From: an uncultured Treponema sp.
Lineage (GTDB): Bacteria > Spirochaetota > Spirochaetia > Treponematales > Treponemataceae
Reading direction: 5' to 3'
Assembly: GCA_947167345.1 (NCBI GenBank)
Contig: CAMVHR010000020.1
Location: 1 to 52,967 of the forward strand
Length of the DNA: 52,967 nt
Shown here piece after piece: positions 1-8,278 of the stretch. The notes under the pieces were generated by a model. The model saw only the letters and a list, made by a program, of their open reading frames with translations. It ran no database searches and was not told the origin of the DNA. Numbering within the stretch: position 1 is the first letter of the stretch; each line of letters begins with the position of its first letter. The position numbers and the translations under genes are program-made.

Positions 1-55
1 CTGGCTACTGGCTACTGGCTACTGGCTACTGGCTACTGGCTACTGGCTACTGGCT
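1..55. repeat. Heptamer tandem array (CTGGCTA)n
   Basis: Seven perfect copies of the 7-bp unit CTGGCTA are followed by a partial eighth (CTGGCTG). The array begins at the window edge, so its real length is unknown. No start codon or ribosome-binding site makes it look coding. Such perfect short repeats are prone to slippage, so copy number probably varies between strains (inference). Confidence 0.9.
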
Positions 56-67
56 GTCGGTCGCTTC

Positions 68-245
68 GCGACCTTACCGAGTTTGCACAGCAAACTCGAA
101 TACTATTGTCTACAGCTACCACGGTACTCATCCGCGCGACCTTACCGAGTTTGCTGGCGCAAACTCGAACACTATTGTCTACAGCTACCACTGTATTTAT
201 CCGTCACTGCGCGAGCTTACCGAGTTTGCTGTCGCAAACTCGACG
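68..245. repeat. Three diverged tandem repeats, each with a 9-bp hairpin
   Basis: Three units of roughly 70-75 bp share the string CTTACCGAGTTTGC. In each, CGAGTTTGC is followed after 3-4 nt by its exact reverse complement GCAAACTCG. The stem-loops are at 78-98, 146-167 and 221-242, with loops ACA, TGGC and TGTC. Units 1 and 2 also share the block ACTATTGTCTACAGCTACCA (about 103-121 and 172-190). Reading frames across the region are short, have no ribosome-binding site and repeat the same peptide, so I treat the region as non-coding. The structure recalls recombination sites or REP-like elements, but no known family was recognised. Confidence 0.8.
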
Positions 246-345
246 ATATTTGGCACCAGTACCACTGTCGCTCGCACTTTATACCGCATAAGAAAAACAT
301 ACTCGTGCAAGTTGGTAAGCTGCCCAAAAGCACTGGGAGGCTTGC

Positions 346-1611
346 ATGACTGACGAAAAACAGCTGTTCCAGCTTGTTGCGGACAAAGACTTTCTTTTAC
401 TTGACTCGCATCTTACAAAATTCACACCCTTTGATGTCCTTAAGCTTAAAAATCACGAAATAAGACATTCAAACATGCTTGCGTGGCTACTGAACCCAGA
501 AGAATCTCACGGCCTGGGCTTTAGCTTTCTGGAACAGTTCGTGCTGGCACTTGCAGAAAGTCAGGACAGTGTTACCTCATTTCTAACAAAACTGCACTCC
601 AGTACTGCCAAACCTTACGTTACGGTACGCAGGGAAGCCGAATCAAAAGAAAAAAGGCGTGTAGACCTTTTGGTCAAATGCACGTTAGCAGCAGAAAACA
701 ACATGAACAAAGGCAACTCCTTTGTTATCCTCATTGAAAATAAAATTTATTCACGGCAGCGCAAAGACCAGCTCAAAGACTATCTGGAACATGCCAAAAA
801 GCAAAATCCAAATTCTACCATCATTCCTGTTTATTTGACGCTGGACGAAGAGGACGAACCTTCAGAACCAGACTACTGCCATCTGACACATAAGCAAATC
901 TTGGAAATAGTAAGAAAACTCGTAAAGAAAGAGCGAAGCTGCAAGGCAGAACGTGCAGCCCTTTCGTTCTTGGAATACTACCTTGCGGCACTGGAGGAAC
1001 TTACAGGCATGGATACGGAAAATCAGGAACTTGCCAGAGGAATATACAGAAAGTACAAGAAAGTCATTGAGTACATAAACCAGAATGCAGAAAGCGACAT
1101 TGCTATAGCAGGAAGGCTTTTTATTGAAAACTACAACAAGGGCAAAGGTCATGAACAGCTGATTGAATTAAAACATTCACGGAGCAAATTCTTTCCGTTT
1201 ACGGACGGGAAACTGCGGCAGACGGAAGGAGGTCTTTCAGATGACTGGAGGGAAGGAAACATCTGCGGATACTTTTTTGAGTGGAAGAACTCCGATTCCG
1301 ACAGCTACGAGGGAAATATTTCTCTTAAAGTGGAAATAGGCCCTTTTGAAAATGAAACACAGCGGAATGAATTTCTTGATCTTTTAAAGAGCAAGGGATT
1401 TAAAACAAGAACTAGAAAAACAAATACGTATACTCGGCTTAGCTATGAAAAACAGCCCCCAAGAGCTAAAAACATAGAAGATGCCTCTGACGAAGAAGAA
1501 CTGCTGAAAGCAATGACAAGCCTGTTTGACGGAACAAAGGAAATGAGAAAGGCTTTACATAAATGCCTTGATTCATATAAAACCAAAAAGGAACATAAAG
1601 ATGAAAACTAA
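346..1611 (+). CDS. PD-(D/E)XK nuclease superfamily protein (PDDEXK_4-like)
   Basis: A 421-residue protein. The N-terminal segment, residues about 37-66 with NHEIRHSNMLAWLLNP, is typical of the PDDEXK_4 family found in defence and mobile regions. A nuclease core is visible: D107 in RRVDLLV, then the E-x-K pair in LIENKI (E131, K133) and Q142. The fold is predicted to cut DNA, but the substrate is unknown and no signal peptide or membrane segment is present. The start is supported by GGGAGG five bases before the ATG. Its last 11 bases overlap the next gene's start, so the two are probably translationally coupled, an odd pairing of a nuclease with a lipoprotein. A defence function is inference only. 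Confidence 0.75.
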   Translation: MTDEKQLFQLVADKDFLLLDSHLTKFTPFDVLKLKNHEIRHSNMLAWLLNPEESHGLGFSFLEQFVLALAESQDSVTSFLTKLHSSTAKPYVTVRREAESKEKRRVDLLVKCTLAAENNMNKGNSFVILIENKIYSRQRKDQLKDYLEHAKKQNPNSTIIPVYLTLDEEDEPSEPDYCHLTHKQILEIVRKLVKKERSCKAERAALSFLEYYLAALEELTGMDTENQELARGIYRKYKKVIEYINQNAESDIAIAGRLFIENYNKGKGHEQLIELKHSRSKFFPFTDGKLRQTEGGLSDDWREGNICGYFFEWKNSDSDSYEGNISLKVEIGPFENETQRNEFLDLLKSKGFKTRTRKTNTYTRLSYEKQPPRAKNIEDASDEEELLKAMTSLFDGTKEMRKALHKCLDSYKTKKEHKDEN

Positions 1612-2452
1612 ATTCAAAAAACTGAACTCCTGCCTTACTGTCTTACTGTGTGCAGGTACGTTGCTGGCAGGACTTGCCTCTTGTGCGAACGATGCTGGTG
1701 GCAGCGACTACATTGCCGACAACGGTGGAGACCACTACTTTGGCATTAACGGGGGCACTTCTGGCGGAGCAACCGGCGGTAGTGGAACAGGGGGAACGGC
1801 AACTTCTCCAAATTCAAGTTCTACACCGACTGGCAGAATTGGAACAAAAGCTTCTCCAAATGCAGTGGGGGACATCGTGTTTAGTGACGGCTCTGCAACA
1901 GCCTATAATGATGCGAGTTTCGACTTTGCTGCACACCAGAGTGATGCCGTTGCCGTAATGTTTGATGCTGCGTCAAAAAAAGGTATAGGATTAGCTCGTT
2001 ATAAAAATAAATGGTCAACAAAGTCTATTGCAGCAATAGATTTATATGTTTTGTCTACAACTGACGGAAGCGGAAACTATACAATTTTATACAACAAAGC
2101 AACAACATCTACTGGAAGCGGTTTCCCGATATCACCAGAGGATATGGCGACAGTTTATCCTGTGATGTATTGGGCTCATACTTATTCGGTTCCAGGCTAT
2201 ACAAGCGGTTGGTATTTACCTGCAAGAGATGAACTTGAGTTAATACTTCAAAATGTTACTGAACTTAATCAAGCTCTTGGCAAGGTTACAAGTTTTACAA
2301 TAGGAAATACAGATTATTGGTCATCAAGCTTTCGTTATGGTAATAATTATGGTATTTATTATGGGAACCCTGGAGATAATCCGATTATAACGTTTACTTG
2401 GATAACTGCCTCTGAGCTGTATTATGGCATTCCTGTTCATGTTTTTAATTAA
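1601..2452 (+). CDS. Lipoprotein with C-terminal DUF1566 (Lcl-like) domain
   Basis: I place the start at ATG 1601 (MKTKFKK...), just after AAGGAAC and inside the end of the nuclease gene; an upstream in-frame ATG at 1568 has no ribosome-binding site. A lipoprotein signal peptide ends in LASC. It is followed by a Gly/Thr/Ser-rich linker (about residues 30-85). The C-terminal part carries the DUF1566 hallmarks GWYLPARDELELI and YWSSS. This domain is often found in variable surface proteins of spirochaetes and other bacteria. Base composition changes within the gene: the first third is GC-richer, and from about 1960 it becomes AT-rich, which suggests a mosaic. The function is unknown; a surface-exposed ligand-binding role is inferred. 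Confidence 0.75.
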   Translation: MKTKFKKLNSCLTVLLCAGTLLAGLASCANDAGGSDYIADNGGDHYFGINGGTSGGATGGSGTGGTATSPNSSSTPTGRIGTKASPNAVGDIVFSDGSATAYNDASFDFAAHQSDAVAVMFDAASKKGIGLARYKNKWSTKSIAAIDLYVLSTTDGSGNYTILYNKATTSTGSGFPISPEDMATVYPVMYWAHTYSVPGYTSGWYLPARDELELILQNVTELNQALGKVTSFTIGNTDYWSSSFRYGNNYGIYYGNPGDNPIITFTWITASELYYGIPVHVFN

Positions 2453-2476
2453 TCATGTCTGAAAAGGAGTTTGATG

Positions 2477-3874
2477 ATGAAAAATAAATCATATAAGAAT
2501 TATATTACCATTTTCAGCCTTGTTTTTATGATGGTATGTCCTGCAGTGCAATCTCCTGCACAGGCTACGCAGGACTATGAGCTGCCGCAGGGGTTTACCT
2601 TTTGGAATGAGGTTTGCACCGACACGCTTGAAGTGCTCGGACGCACCTACAACAACGACAGCCTCAACTACGTAATAAGGCAGAACTATAATTCTGAATT
2701 TGCTGGCATTCGTGAAAAGGTGGGTGTCCGCTATGAAAGCGAAAGGTTCGGCATGGAGCTGGTACCTGAGTTCTCTCTTAAGGACTCTGGCCACCACTGG
2801 TACGTCTACGATGCAGGCTGGCAAAAGCCAGCTCATGCACTTAACAATGACGACCTTTCTTTTGCATGGACAGACCTTAACTGGTACGTACGTTTTACTC
2901 CGTTTGACATAGTGGACTTTAACCTGCACCACAGCGTAAGGATTGCAGGTGGTCAGCTGCCTATTGTTGACCAGTGGCTTTCTGCATCTGAGATGCAGGG
3001 CGACGGCTTCGGCGTGCTCTTTAAGCCTGTGGACTGGCTGCGCTTGGGTCTTGAAATCCCTATGGAATTCAGCTTCATGAGCATTCCTAATCTGCTCAAC
3101 GCGGAGTACGAGGACACTGCAGGTACGGGCAAGATTACATGGATTACGCCAGACAAGAAAAGCGACTACAGGTTCTGCGTAAACTTTAGTGCAGCTGCAA
3201 GGGTGCTGGACATGATTACTGTGGGCGCGTCCGTTCACAATATCCTTAACCGCACGCTCCGCTCCTACGGTCTTTATGCAGACGCACAGGTTGCATTTGT
3301 AAATATGGGTGCCGGCTACACGTACAACGGCGAGGCTACGCGCGTAAGCTTTTTAGACTTTGACGGCACAGGATGCGAGAGGGTGTTCATTACGGGTCAC
3401 CACAGGGCAAACCTTATGGCGACTGCCGCTTTCGGTGACTTTACTGCTGCCTTTGAAAGCCTGTTCAATCTTGTAAAGACGCAGTCAATCTATGACCTGT
3501 ACGCAGGTGCAAAGCTGGGCTACGACCTTTTGCCTGGCAAGTTCAATGTAGCGCTTGCTACTGGTATTGCGCTGGACTTTGGCAACAAGACTAAAGGCGG
3601 CATTGGTTATACGCGCTATCGCGAGCAGGAACAGGAAGACACCATAATGTATAAAGACGGAACGTATTACTTTTACACAAAGAAAGGTTCTGGTGCACGC
3701 CATAGTACGAAGCGAAAGGCAGAAGTTGCCTCGCCAATGGTGCAGCTGCAGCCGTGCATTGTCTACGTAACTGGGCGCAACACGTTCACTGTAAAGGCAA
3801 ACTTGCAGTACTGGCTTGACGGAGAAGGCTCCTACGCCGCCAATGTTCCAGTGTCATGGAAGTATTTGTTTTAA
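2477..3874 (+). CDS. Exported outer-membrane beta-barrel candidate
   Basis: About 465 residues. A Sec signal peptide (hydrophobic stretch IFSLVFMMVCPAV, likely cleavage after SPAQA) is followed by a chain of alternating polar/aromatic strands such as VGVRYESERFGMELVPEFSL and LNWYVRFTPF, and ends in VSWKYLF, a terminal aromatic as in many barrel proteins. TTG 2471, ATG 2474 and ATG 2477 are all in frame; AAGGAG at 2464-2469 spaces best (7 nt) with 2477. It lies 24 bp after the lipoprotein and probably shares its transcript. No family was recognised. It may be a porin-like or adhesin-like protein; substrate unknown. Confidence 0.6.
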   Translation: MKNKSYKNYITIFSLVFMMVCPAVQSPAQATQDYELPQGFTFWNEVCTDTLEVLGRTYNNDSLNYVIRQNYNSEFAGIREKVGVRYESERFGMELVPEFSLKDSGHHWYVYDAGWQKPAHALNNDDLSFAWTDLNWYVRFTPFDIVDFNLHHSVRIAGGQLPIVDQWLSASEMQGDGFGVLFKPVDWLRLGLEIPMEFSFMSIPNLLNAEYEDTAGTGKITWITPDKKSDYRFCVNFSAAARVLDMITVGASVHNILNRTLRSYGLYADAQVAFVNMGAGYTYNGEATRVSFLDFDGTGCERVFITGHHRANLMATAAFGDFTAAFESLFNLVKTQSIYDLYAGAKLGYDLLPGKFNVALATGIALDFGNKTKGGIGYTRYREQEQEDTIMYKDGTYYFYTKKGSGARHSTKRKAEVASPMVQLQPCIVYVTGRNTFTVKANLQYWLDGEGSYAANVPVSWKYLF

Positions 3875-3911
3875 TAGTCTGACTTTGACGCTTTAGTTTT
3901 TTTAAGCAGTG

Positions 3912-4763
3912 TCATTTTTCAGACATCTCCTGTGCCAGCTCTTCAATTTTCTCAATCGGCAGACCAACACCTTTGGCTATCTGCTCATGAGTCAATACAT
4001 TCATTGCAAGAAAATTTCTGGCACTCGCAACAGCCTTTTCATTCATGCCCTGTTTCATGCCTTCTTTTTTACCTCGCTTTTCTCCAATGCGAATGCCTTC
4101 CTCACGGCCCTCAAGCCTTACGTCAGTGTCATGCAGGCTCCATGAAAGATAAAATTTTTTGTTTGTCTCTACTGCTTTCTGTGTCTCTACCATATTGCCT
4201 ATCCTCCTCGTAAACTCTGATTCAGCTGTGTCAGTCTGTACGAACTTAAGGAATGCCCTTAAACTTTCGTTATTCACCTTTTCATAGGCCGTGCAGTTGA
4301 ATATGTGTACGATAGCCCCGTCATCTATTCCGATGCTCCTATCCTGCAGGCATTCCCTTTTTACAGTATAGCATGGAATCGCTTTTTTGAAAGGGTCGAA
4401 CGTACATAAGAATATTATCACGCTGTTCTTAAGCTCAGTGTAGACACGACCTTTTTCAAGTGAGTCAACATCCATAATTCCCTGATAGTACCGCGTCCTC
4501 CGTCCAAGATTCTTCTCGTTCTTGTTTTGTACCTCAACGTCATAGACAGTGCTTCCGTCGTCCACGTACACGTCAAGCCTTATGGCATGGGACGTACAGA
4601 AAGTGTTAAGGCTTTTCTGAGGTTCCGTGTACTCAATCTTCTGGATGTTTTTTCCAAGCAGGCATTCCAAAGCTTCCCGGCAAATTTCCTTGTCCTGCAT
4701 GACGAGCCCGAACATGAAGTCATCATGAAATGTAAGGTCTTCAAATGGTTTGATTTTTCTCAT
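3912..4763 (-). CDS. Rpn family recombination-promoting nuclease / putative transposase
   Basis: A 283-residue PD-(D/E)XK family protein. Typical Rpn features are the opening KPFEDLTFHDDFMFGLVM, the core RLDVYVDDGSTVYDVEVQ (D, then E-x-Q) and RRTRYYQGIMD. The C-terminus is charged, with a GKKEGMKQG stretch and a helical end. Rpn proteins are DNA endonucleases that raise RecA-independent recombination and are often multicopy in gut bacteria. The start is supported by AAGGAG upstream on the minus strand. It converges with the barrel gene and forms the right border of the accessory block. The family was once called a transposase, but no terminal inverted repeats were found. Confidence 0.85.
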   Translation of the reverse strand: MRKIKPFEDLTFHDDFMFGLVMQDKEICREALECLLGKNIQKIEYTEPQKSLNTFCTSHAIRLDVYVDDGSTVYDVEVQNKNEKNLGRRTRYYQGIMDVDSLEKGRVYTELKNSVIIFLCTFDPFKKAIPCYTVKRECLQDRSIGIDDGAIVHIFNCTAYEKVNNESLRAFLKFVQTDTAESEFTRRIGNMVETQKAVETNKKFYLSWSLHDTDVRLEGREEGIRIGEKRGKKEGMKQGMNEKAVASARNFLAMNVLTHEQIAKGVGLPIEKIEELAQEMSEK

Positions 4764-4842
4764 TAAAATCTCCTTACATATATAGTTTCCATGATATATA
4801 CTTTTGGTCCAAATTTTTGGAAAAATTCTTGCATAAAAACTC

Positions 4843-5003
4843 TATTACAAATTACGTCGCAATTTCTTAAGAGATTTAGTTGCAACTTCTTAAGAGATTT
4901 ACTCGCAATTTCTTAAGAGATTTAGTTGCAACTTCTTAAGAGATTTAGTTGCAATCTCTTAAGAAGTTGTGTCACAAGTTCTTAAGAAACTCTATTGTCA
5001 CTT
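4843..5003. repeat. 23-bp tandem array (CTTAAG-centred), six units
   Basis: CTTAAG recurs at 4866, 4889, 4912, 4935, 4958 and 4981, exactly every 23 bp. Four units are nearly identical (CTTAAGAGATTTAGTTGCAA plus three more bases); the last two are diverged, and a partial unit precedes the first. The period is not a multiple of three and no reading frame crosses the region. The array fills most of the 339-bp gap between the Rpn gene and the sugar transporter, ending 27 bp before the transporter's -35 box. The rest of the gap holds a CCAAA/TTTGG palindrome at 4809-4820 and the promoter below. Confidence 0.9.
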
Positions 5004-5029
5004 TAAGACTAAAGGAATCCTCAAAAAAC

Positions 5030-5084
5030 TTGACACCGCTATAATGCAAGTTTATACTAAATTACAGGTAAGCGGTTGCCGCTT
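5030..5084 (+). promoter_or_regulatory. Promoter and operator-like inverted repeat for the sugar ABC operon
   Basis: TTGACA at 5030-5035 and TATACT at 5053-5058 are 17 bp apart. Just downstream, in the predicted leader, AAGCGG (5070-5075) and CCGCTT (5079-5084) form a 6-bp inverted repeat with a TTG spacer. Its place after the start point fits a repressor operator. The ribosome-binding site TAGGAG (5091-5096) follows. Confidence 0.7.
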
Positions 5085-5102
5085 TCATCATAGGAGTAAC
5101 AA

Positions 5103-6419
5103 ATGAAAAAAAGCTTAAAATTCTTAGGAGTTCTTCTTTGTTCCATAACAGGAGCATTATTTTTGACAATGTGTAGTGGTTCTGATAAAAAGAACGAATC
5201 TGCAACAACATCATCTTCTGCCGAAAGTCAGACAAAAACAATCACTTTCTGGCATTTGGATACAACAGAGGAACAGCAGGCTGCCTGGCGAACTATTGCT
5301 GACAGATTTGAAGCAAAGCATCCAGGTGTAAAAATTGAAATTACCGTTATTGCAAACGATGGTTTTAAACAGAAGCTTTCAACTGTAATGCAGTCAGGCT
5401 GGTCACCAGATGTATTCCGTTCATGGGGTGGTGGCGTTATGTACGATCAGGAAGATGCTGGAATGCTCCGCGACATTTCTGGTCTTGTAAAAAACAACAA
5501 GTACGTAGCACAGGTTGGTAAAGGTGCCATGGGTGTTTACGCTGACGGCAACAAACAGTTTGGTCTTCCTTACGATATGGGTGTCGTAGGTTTCTGGTAC
5601 AACCCAGTTATCCTTCAGGAATGCGGACTTACTACAGATGATTTTGCAACTTGGACAAAATTCCTTGACAGCTGCAAAAAGATTAAGGCAAAAGGATATG
5701 CTCCTATAGCTCTTGGAGAACAGGAAACTTGGACAGGACACTACTGGTGGACATACATTGCACAGCGTCTTGGTGGTCAGGAAGACTTCCTTAATGCATA
5801 CAATGGAACAAACGGAGGTGCTTTCAACAAAGGCTCTTTCCTCAAAGCTATGGAAATGCTCAAGGAGTTTGTTGATACAAAACCTTTCCAAGAAGGTTTC
5901 ATGGCAACAAGCCAGACAGAACAGGAAGCTCTTGTAGCAGACAGAAAAGCTGCCATTACATTAATGGGCCAGTGGGCACCTTCTACAGGTCGTGACAATT
6001 CTACAACTGGAGGCGGAGATCCATTCGGGTTCATGCCATTTCCTATGATTGAAGGCGGAAAAGACGAACTCGTAAACGCACAGGGTGGTGGTAACGGTTA
6101 CTGTATCGGAAAAGACGCTCCAGATGAAGCTGTTGAATTCTTGCTTTCATTCTATGAGCCAGAAAACTATAAGATCATCATCAAAGACCTTAACGGTATT
6201 CCTATCTTGCCAGGTTATGATGATTTGATAGATGACAATGCAAAGAAAGTTGTAAAGGCTGTTTCAGAAGCAAAATACTATCAGTTGTATTATGATCAGT
6301 TCCTCCCTTCTGCAGTTGGTGAAGACATCAAGGATGCTACAGCAGGTATCTTTGCTGGTACAATGACACCACAGCAGGCTTGTGACAAGATTCAGAAATC
6401 TTGGGAAGCAAATAAATAA
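5103..6419 (+). CDS. Carbohydrate ABC transporter substrate-binding lipoprotein
   Basis: A 438-residue extracellular solute-binding protein family 1 (SBP_bac_1, UgpB/MsmE-like) member. The lipoprotein signal peptide ends at LTMC (C24), so the mature protein is anchored in a membrane facing the periplasm. Family features include ITFWHLDTTEEQQAAW, the ...DRFEAKHPGVKIEI start of lobe 1 and the late AVEFLLSFYEPENYK segment. Two permease genes follow on the same strand, but no ATPase gene is nearby; a shared MsmK-like ATPase elsewhere is likely, as is usual for this transporter class. The sugar is unknown. Confidence 0.9.
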   Translation: MKKSLKFLGVLLCSITGALFLTMCSGSDKKNESATTSSSAESQTKTITFWHLDTTEEQQAAWRTIADRFEAKHPGVKIEITVIANDGFKQKLSTVMQSGWSPDVFRSWGGGVMYDQEDAGMLRDISGLVKNNKYVAQVGKGAMGVYADGNKQFGLPYDMGVVGFWYNPVILQECGLTTDDFATWTKFLDSCKKIKAKGYAPIALGEQETWTGHYWWTYIAQRLGGQEDFLNAYNGTNGGAFNKGSFLKAMEMLKEFVDTKPFQEGFMATSQTEQEALVADRKAAITLMGQWAPSTGRDNSTTGGGDPFGFMPFPMIEGGKDELVNAQGGGNGYCIGKDAPDEAVEFLLSFYEPENYKIIIKDLNGIPILPGYDDLIDDNAKKVVKAVSEAKYYQLYYDQFLPSAVGEDIKDATAGIFAGTMTPQQACDKIQKSWEANK

Positions 6420-6438
6420 TCATCTTTGTTAATGCTTA

Positions 6439-6484
6439 GGGATTCCTAAAAAATACCTCCTTTTTTAGGAATTCCATTTTTTTT
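6439..6484 (+). terminator. Intra-operon attenuator-like hairpin
   Basis: GGATTCCTAAAAAA pairs with TTTTTTAGGAATTCC (one bulge) around the loop TACCTCC, followed by a run of eight T from 6477. It sits between the binding-protein gene and the first permease gene. It would let most transcripts stop after the binding protein, giving the usual excess of binding protein over membrane components. Confidence 0.75.
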
Positions 6485-6502
6485 ACTCACCGAGGAATGT
6501 AC

Positions 6503-7405
6503 ATGTTAGTTAATAAAAAGCAAAATTTTTTGACAGCTATGGCATTTTTAATAGTGCCTCTAATTCTTTTTTCGTTCTTTGTCGTATTACCAGTTTTCAG
6601 AGCTGCCTTTTACAGTCTTTTTAAATGGAATGGTATGGGTGCGCTCTTAGGACCTAACGTAGGACGAAAAACAAAATTTGTTGCATTGGGAAATTTTAAA
6701 AACATTTTAGCAGATCCAATATTCTGGAAAGCATTTATAAACAATGGGAAAATCATTTTTTTCTCGCTCTTAATTGAGCTTCCTATCGCGCTTATCCTTG
6801 CACTCAACATTTCTTCAAAGACAACTGTAAATGTTGGGCTGCGTACAATATATTTTATTCCGTATGTTGTTTCCGAAGTCGTTGCCGGTACTGTCTGGAC
6901 ATTTATTTATCATCCTCAGTACGGACTGTCAAATTCGTTTTTAAAAAATCTCTTTCCGGCGGGAACAGACTTTGCATTTTTGGGGCGACCAGAAACGGTT
7001 TTTGCCGCGATATTCGTAGTTGTTATCTGGAAATATTTCGGACTGTACATGATTTTGTATATTGCTGCCCTGCAGGGCATTTCTGATGATATCCGCGAGG
7101 CTGCGGCAATTGACGGAGCTTCTCCTCTCCAGCTCAATCTGTTCATCATCATTCCATTGCTTGTTCCTACAATTGTAGTTACGGTGTTTTTCTGCATAAT
7201 CGGTTCATTGCAGACATTCGACATTATATGGGCCATGGGACAAGGAGATCCTGTAAACGCTGCGGAAACCATGGTTACGTATCTGTATAAGTTCGGCTTT
7301 GTCCGCACACAGATGGGATACGGAAGTGCAGCGGCTATTATAATCTTTGTTATATGTGTCACCTTCAATACTGTGTATCAAAAACTTATTACCAAAGGCG
7401 AATGA
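6503..7405 (+). CDS. Sugar ABC transporter permease (MalF/UgpA family)
   Basis: A roughly 300-residue inner-membrane protein with about six hydrophobic segments. The EAA loop that contacts the ATPase is clear near residue 195-215 (IREAAAIDGASPLQLNLF). An ATG at 6497 is also in frame, but GAGG at 6492-6495 is 7 nt before ATG 6503, so I prefer the latter. The next gene starts 8 bases after its stop. It pairs with the downstream MalG-type subunit to form the membrane channel. Confidence 0.9.
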   Translation: MLVNKKQNFLTAMAFLIVPLILFSFFVVLPVFRAAFYSLFKWNGMGALLGPNVGRKTKFVALGNFKNILADPIFWKAFINNGKIIFFSLLIELPIALILALNISSKTTVNVGLRTIYFIPYVVSEVVAGTVWTFIYHPQYGLSNSFLKNLFPAGTDFAFLGRPETVFAAIFVVVIWKYFGLYMILYIAALQGISDDIREAAAIDGASPLQLNLFIIIPLLVPTIVVTVFFCIIGSLQTFDIIWAMGQGDPVNAAETMVTYLYKFGFVRTQMGYGSAAAIIIFVICVTFNTVYQKLITKGE

Positions 7406-7413
7406 GGTGCAAA

Positions 7414-8256
7414 ATGAACAAAACAAATACAAATATATGGTATAAAGTCTTTAAGATACTGTTTCTTGGAATTATCGCTTTTTATACGCTATTTCCGCTT
7501 TGGGTAATGCTATGGGGTGGCTTTAAGACAACAGGCGGACTGCGTGGTAATCCATTCGGATTTCCTAAACAATGGCAGCTTGAAACATTTGCAAAAATTC
7601 TGAACCCTACGAGTTCTTCATATTTTGCAAATCTTGCAAATTCTCTTATAATCATGGCAGGAACCGTTGTTATTGAAATTATTCTCTGCTGTCTTACAGG
7701 ATTTACATTCGCACGCATTAAGTTCTGGGGAAGGGAACTTTTTTACAATTACTTCCTGCTGGGTCTGCTGTTCCCACTCGCAGTTGCAATTCTGCCTATG
7801 TACTTGCAGATGCGCAAAGTCGGTCTGATTGATACGTATTTGGGAGTCATGCTTCCGCAGGCTGCGTTCAGTCTGGCATTCAACACCATGCTGACAAGAA
7901 GTTTCTTTGCTCAGATTCCTATGGATCTGGAAGAAGCTGCTACAATTGACGGCTGTGGCAGACTGGGCTTTTTGGTCAGAATGGTATTTCCTCTTTCAAA
8001 GCCAATCATCACGACAATTGCAGTTCTTACACTGGTTAGTAGCTGGAACCAGTTCCTTTTACCTCTGCTAGTTTTGAATGATCAGAAAAAATTTACACTG
8101 CCACTTGGTGTCATGCAGTACCAAGGACAGTACTCAACGGACTGGGCTCAGGTTCTTGCCTACCTCACATTGTCGCTCATTCCTGTAATCATATTCTATG
8201 CTCTTGCACAGAGACAGATTGTTGCAGGCCTTACAAGTGGTTCCGTAAAGGAATAG
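7414..8256 (+). CDS. Sugar ABC transporter permease (MalG/UgpE family)
   Basis: A 280-residue inner-membrane protein with about six hydrophobic segments and the EAA loop DLEEAATIDGCGRLGFLVRM. ATG 7414 is preceded by GAGG at 7404-7407, which overlaps the stop codon of the previous gene; a longer in-frame start at 7354 would run back through that gene and lacks a ribosome-binding site. It is the last gene of the operon. No transporter ATPase or glycoside hydrolase follows. Confidence 0.9.
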   Translation: MNKTNTNIWYKVFKILFLGIIAFYTLFPLWVMLWGGFKTTGGLRGNPFGFPKQWQLETFAKILNPTSSSYFANLANSLIIMAGTVVIEIILCCLTGFTFARIKFWGRELFYNYFLLGLLFPLAVAILPMYLQMRKVGLIDTYLGVMLPQAAFSLAFNTMLTRSFFAQIPMDLEEAATIDGCGRLGFLVRMVFPLSKPIITTIAVLTLVSSWNQFLLPLLVLNDQKKFTLPLGVMQYQGQYSTDWAQVLAYLTLSLIPVIIFYALAQRQIVAGLTSGSVKE

Positions 8257-8278
8257 GCTGTCTGACAGGTAAAAAAAA

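Noticed and set aside
68..245. Integron attC sites (integrons are known in treponemes)
   Set aside because: The stems lack the GTTRRRY/RYYYAAC core sites and extrahelical-base pattern, and no integrase gene is in the window.
83..349. Open frames of 61-88 codons across the hairpin repeats
   Set aside because: They repeat the same peptide because the DNA repeats, have no ribosome-binding site, and the hairpins explain the conservation better.
2489..3238. Long minus-strand frame of 249 codons inside the barrel gene
   Set aside because: It is fully antisense to a well-formed secreted protein, is rich in Cys/His/Val unlike its neighbours, and has no ribosome-binding site.
3912..4763. Insertion sequence around the Rpn gene
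   Set aside because: No terminal inverted repeats or target-site duplication were seen; Rpn proteins often stand alone.
4843..5003. CRISPR array
   Set aside because: Units abut without spacers, the period is only 23 bp, and no cas genes are present.
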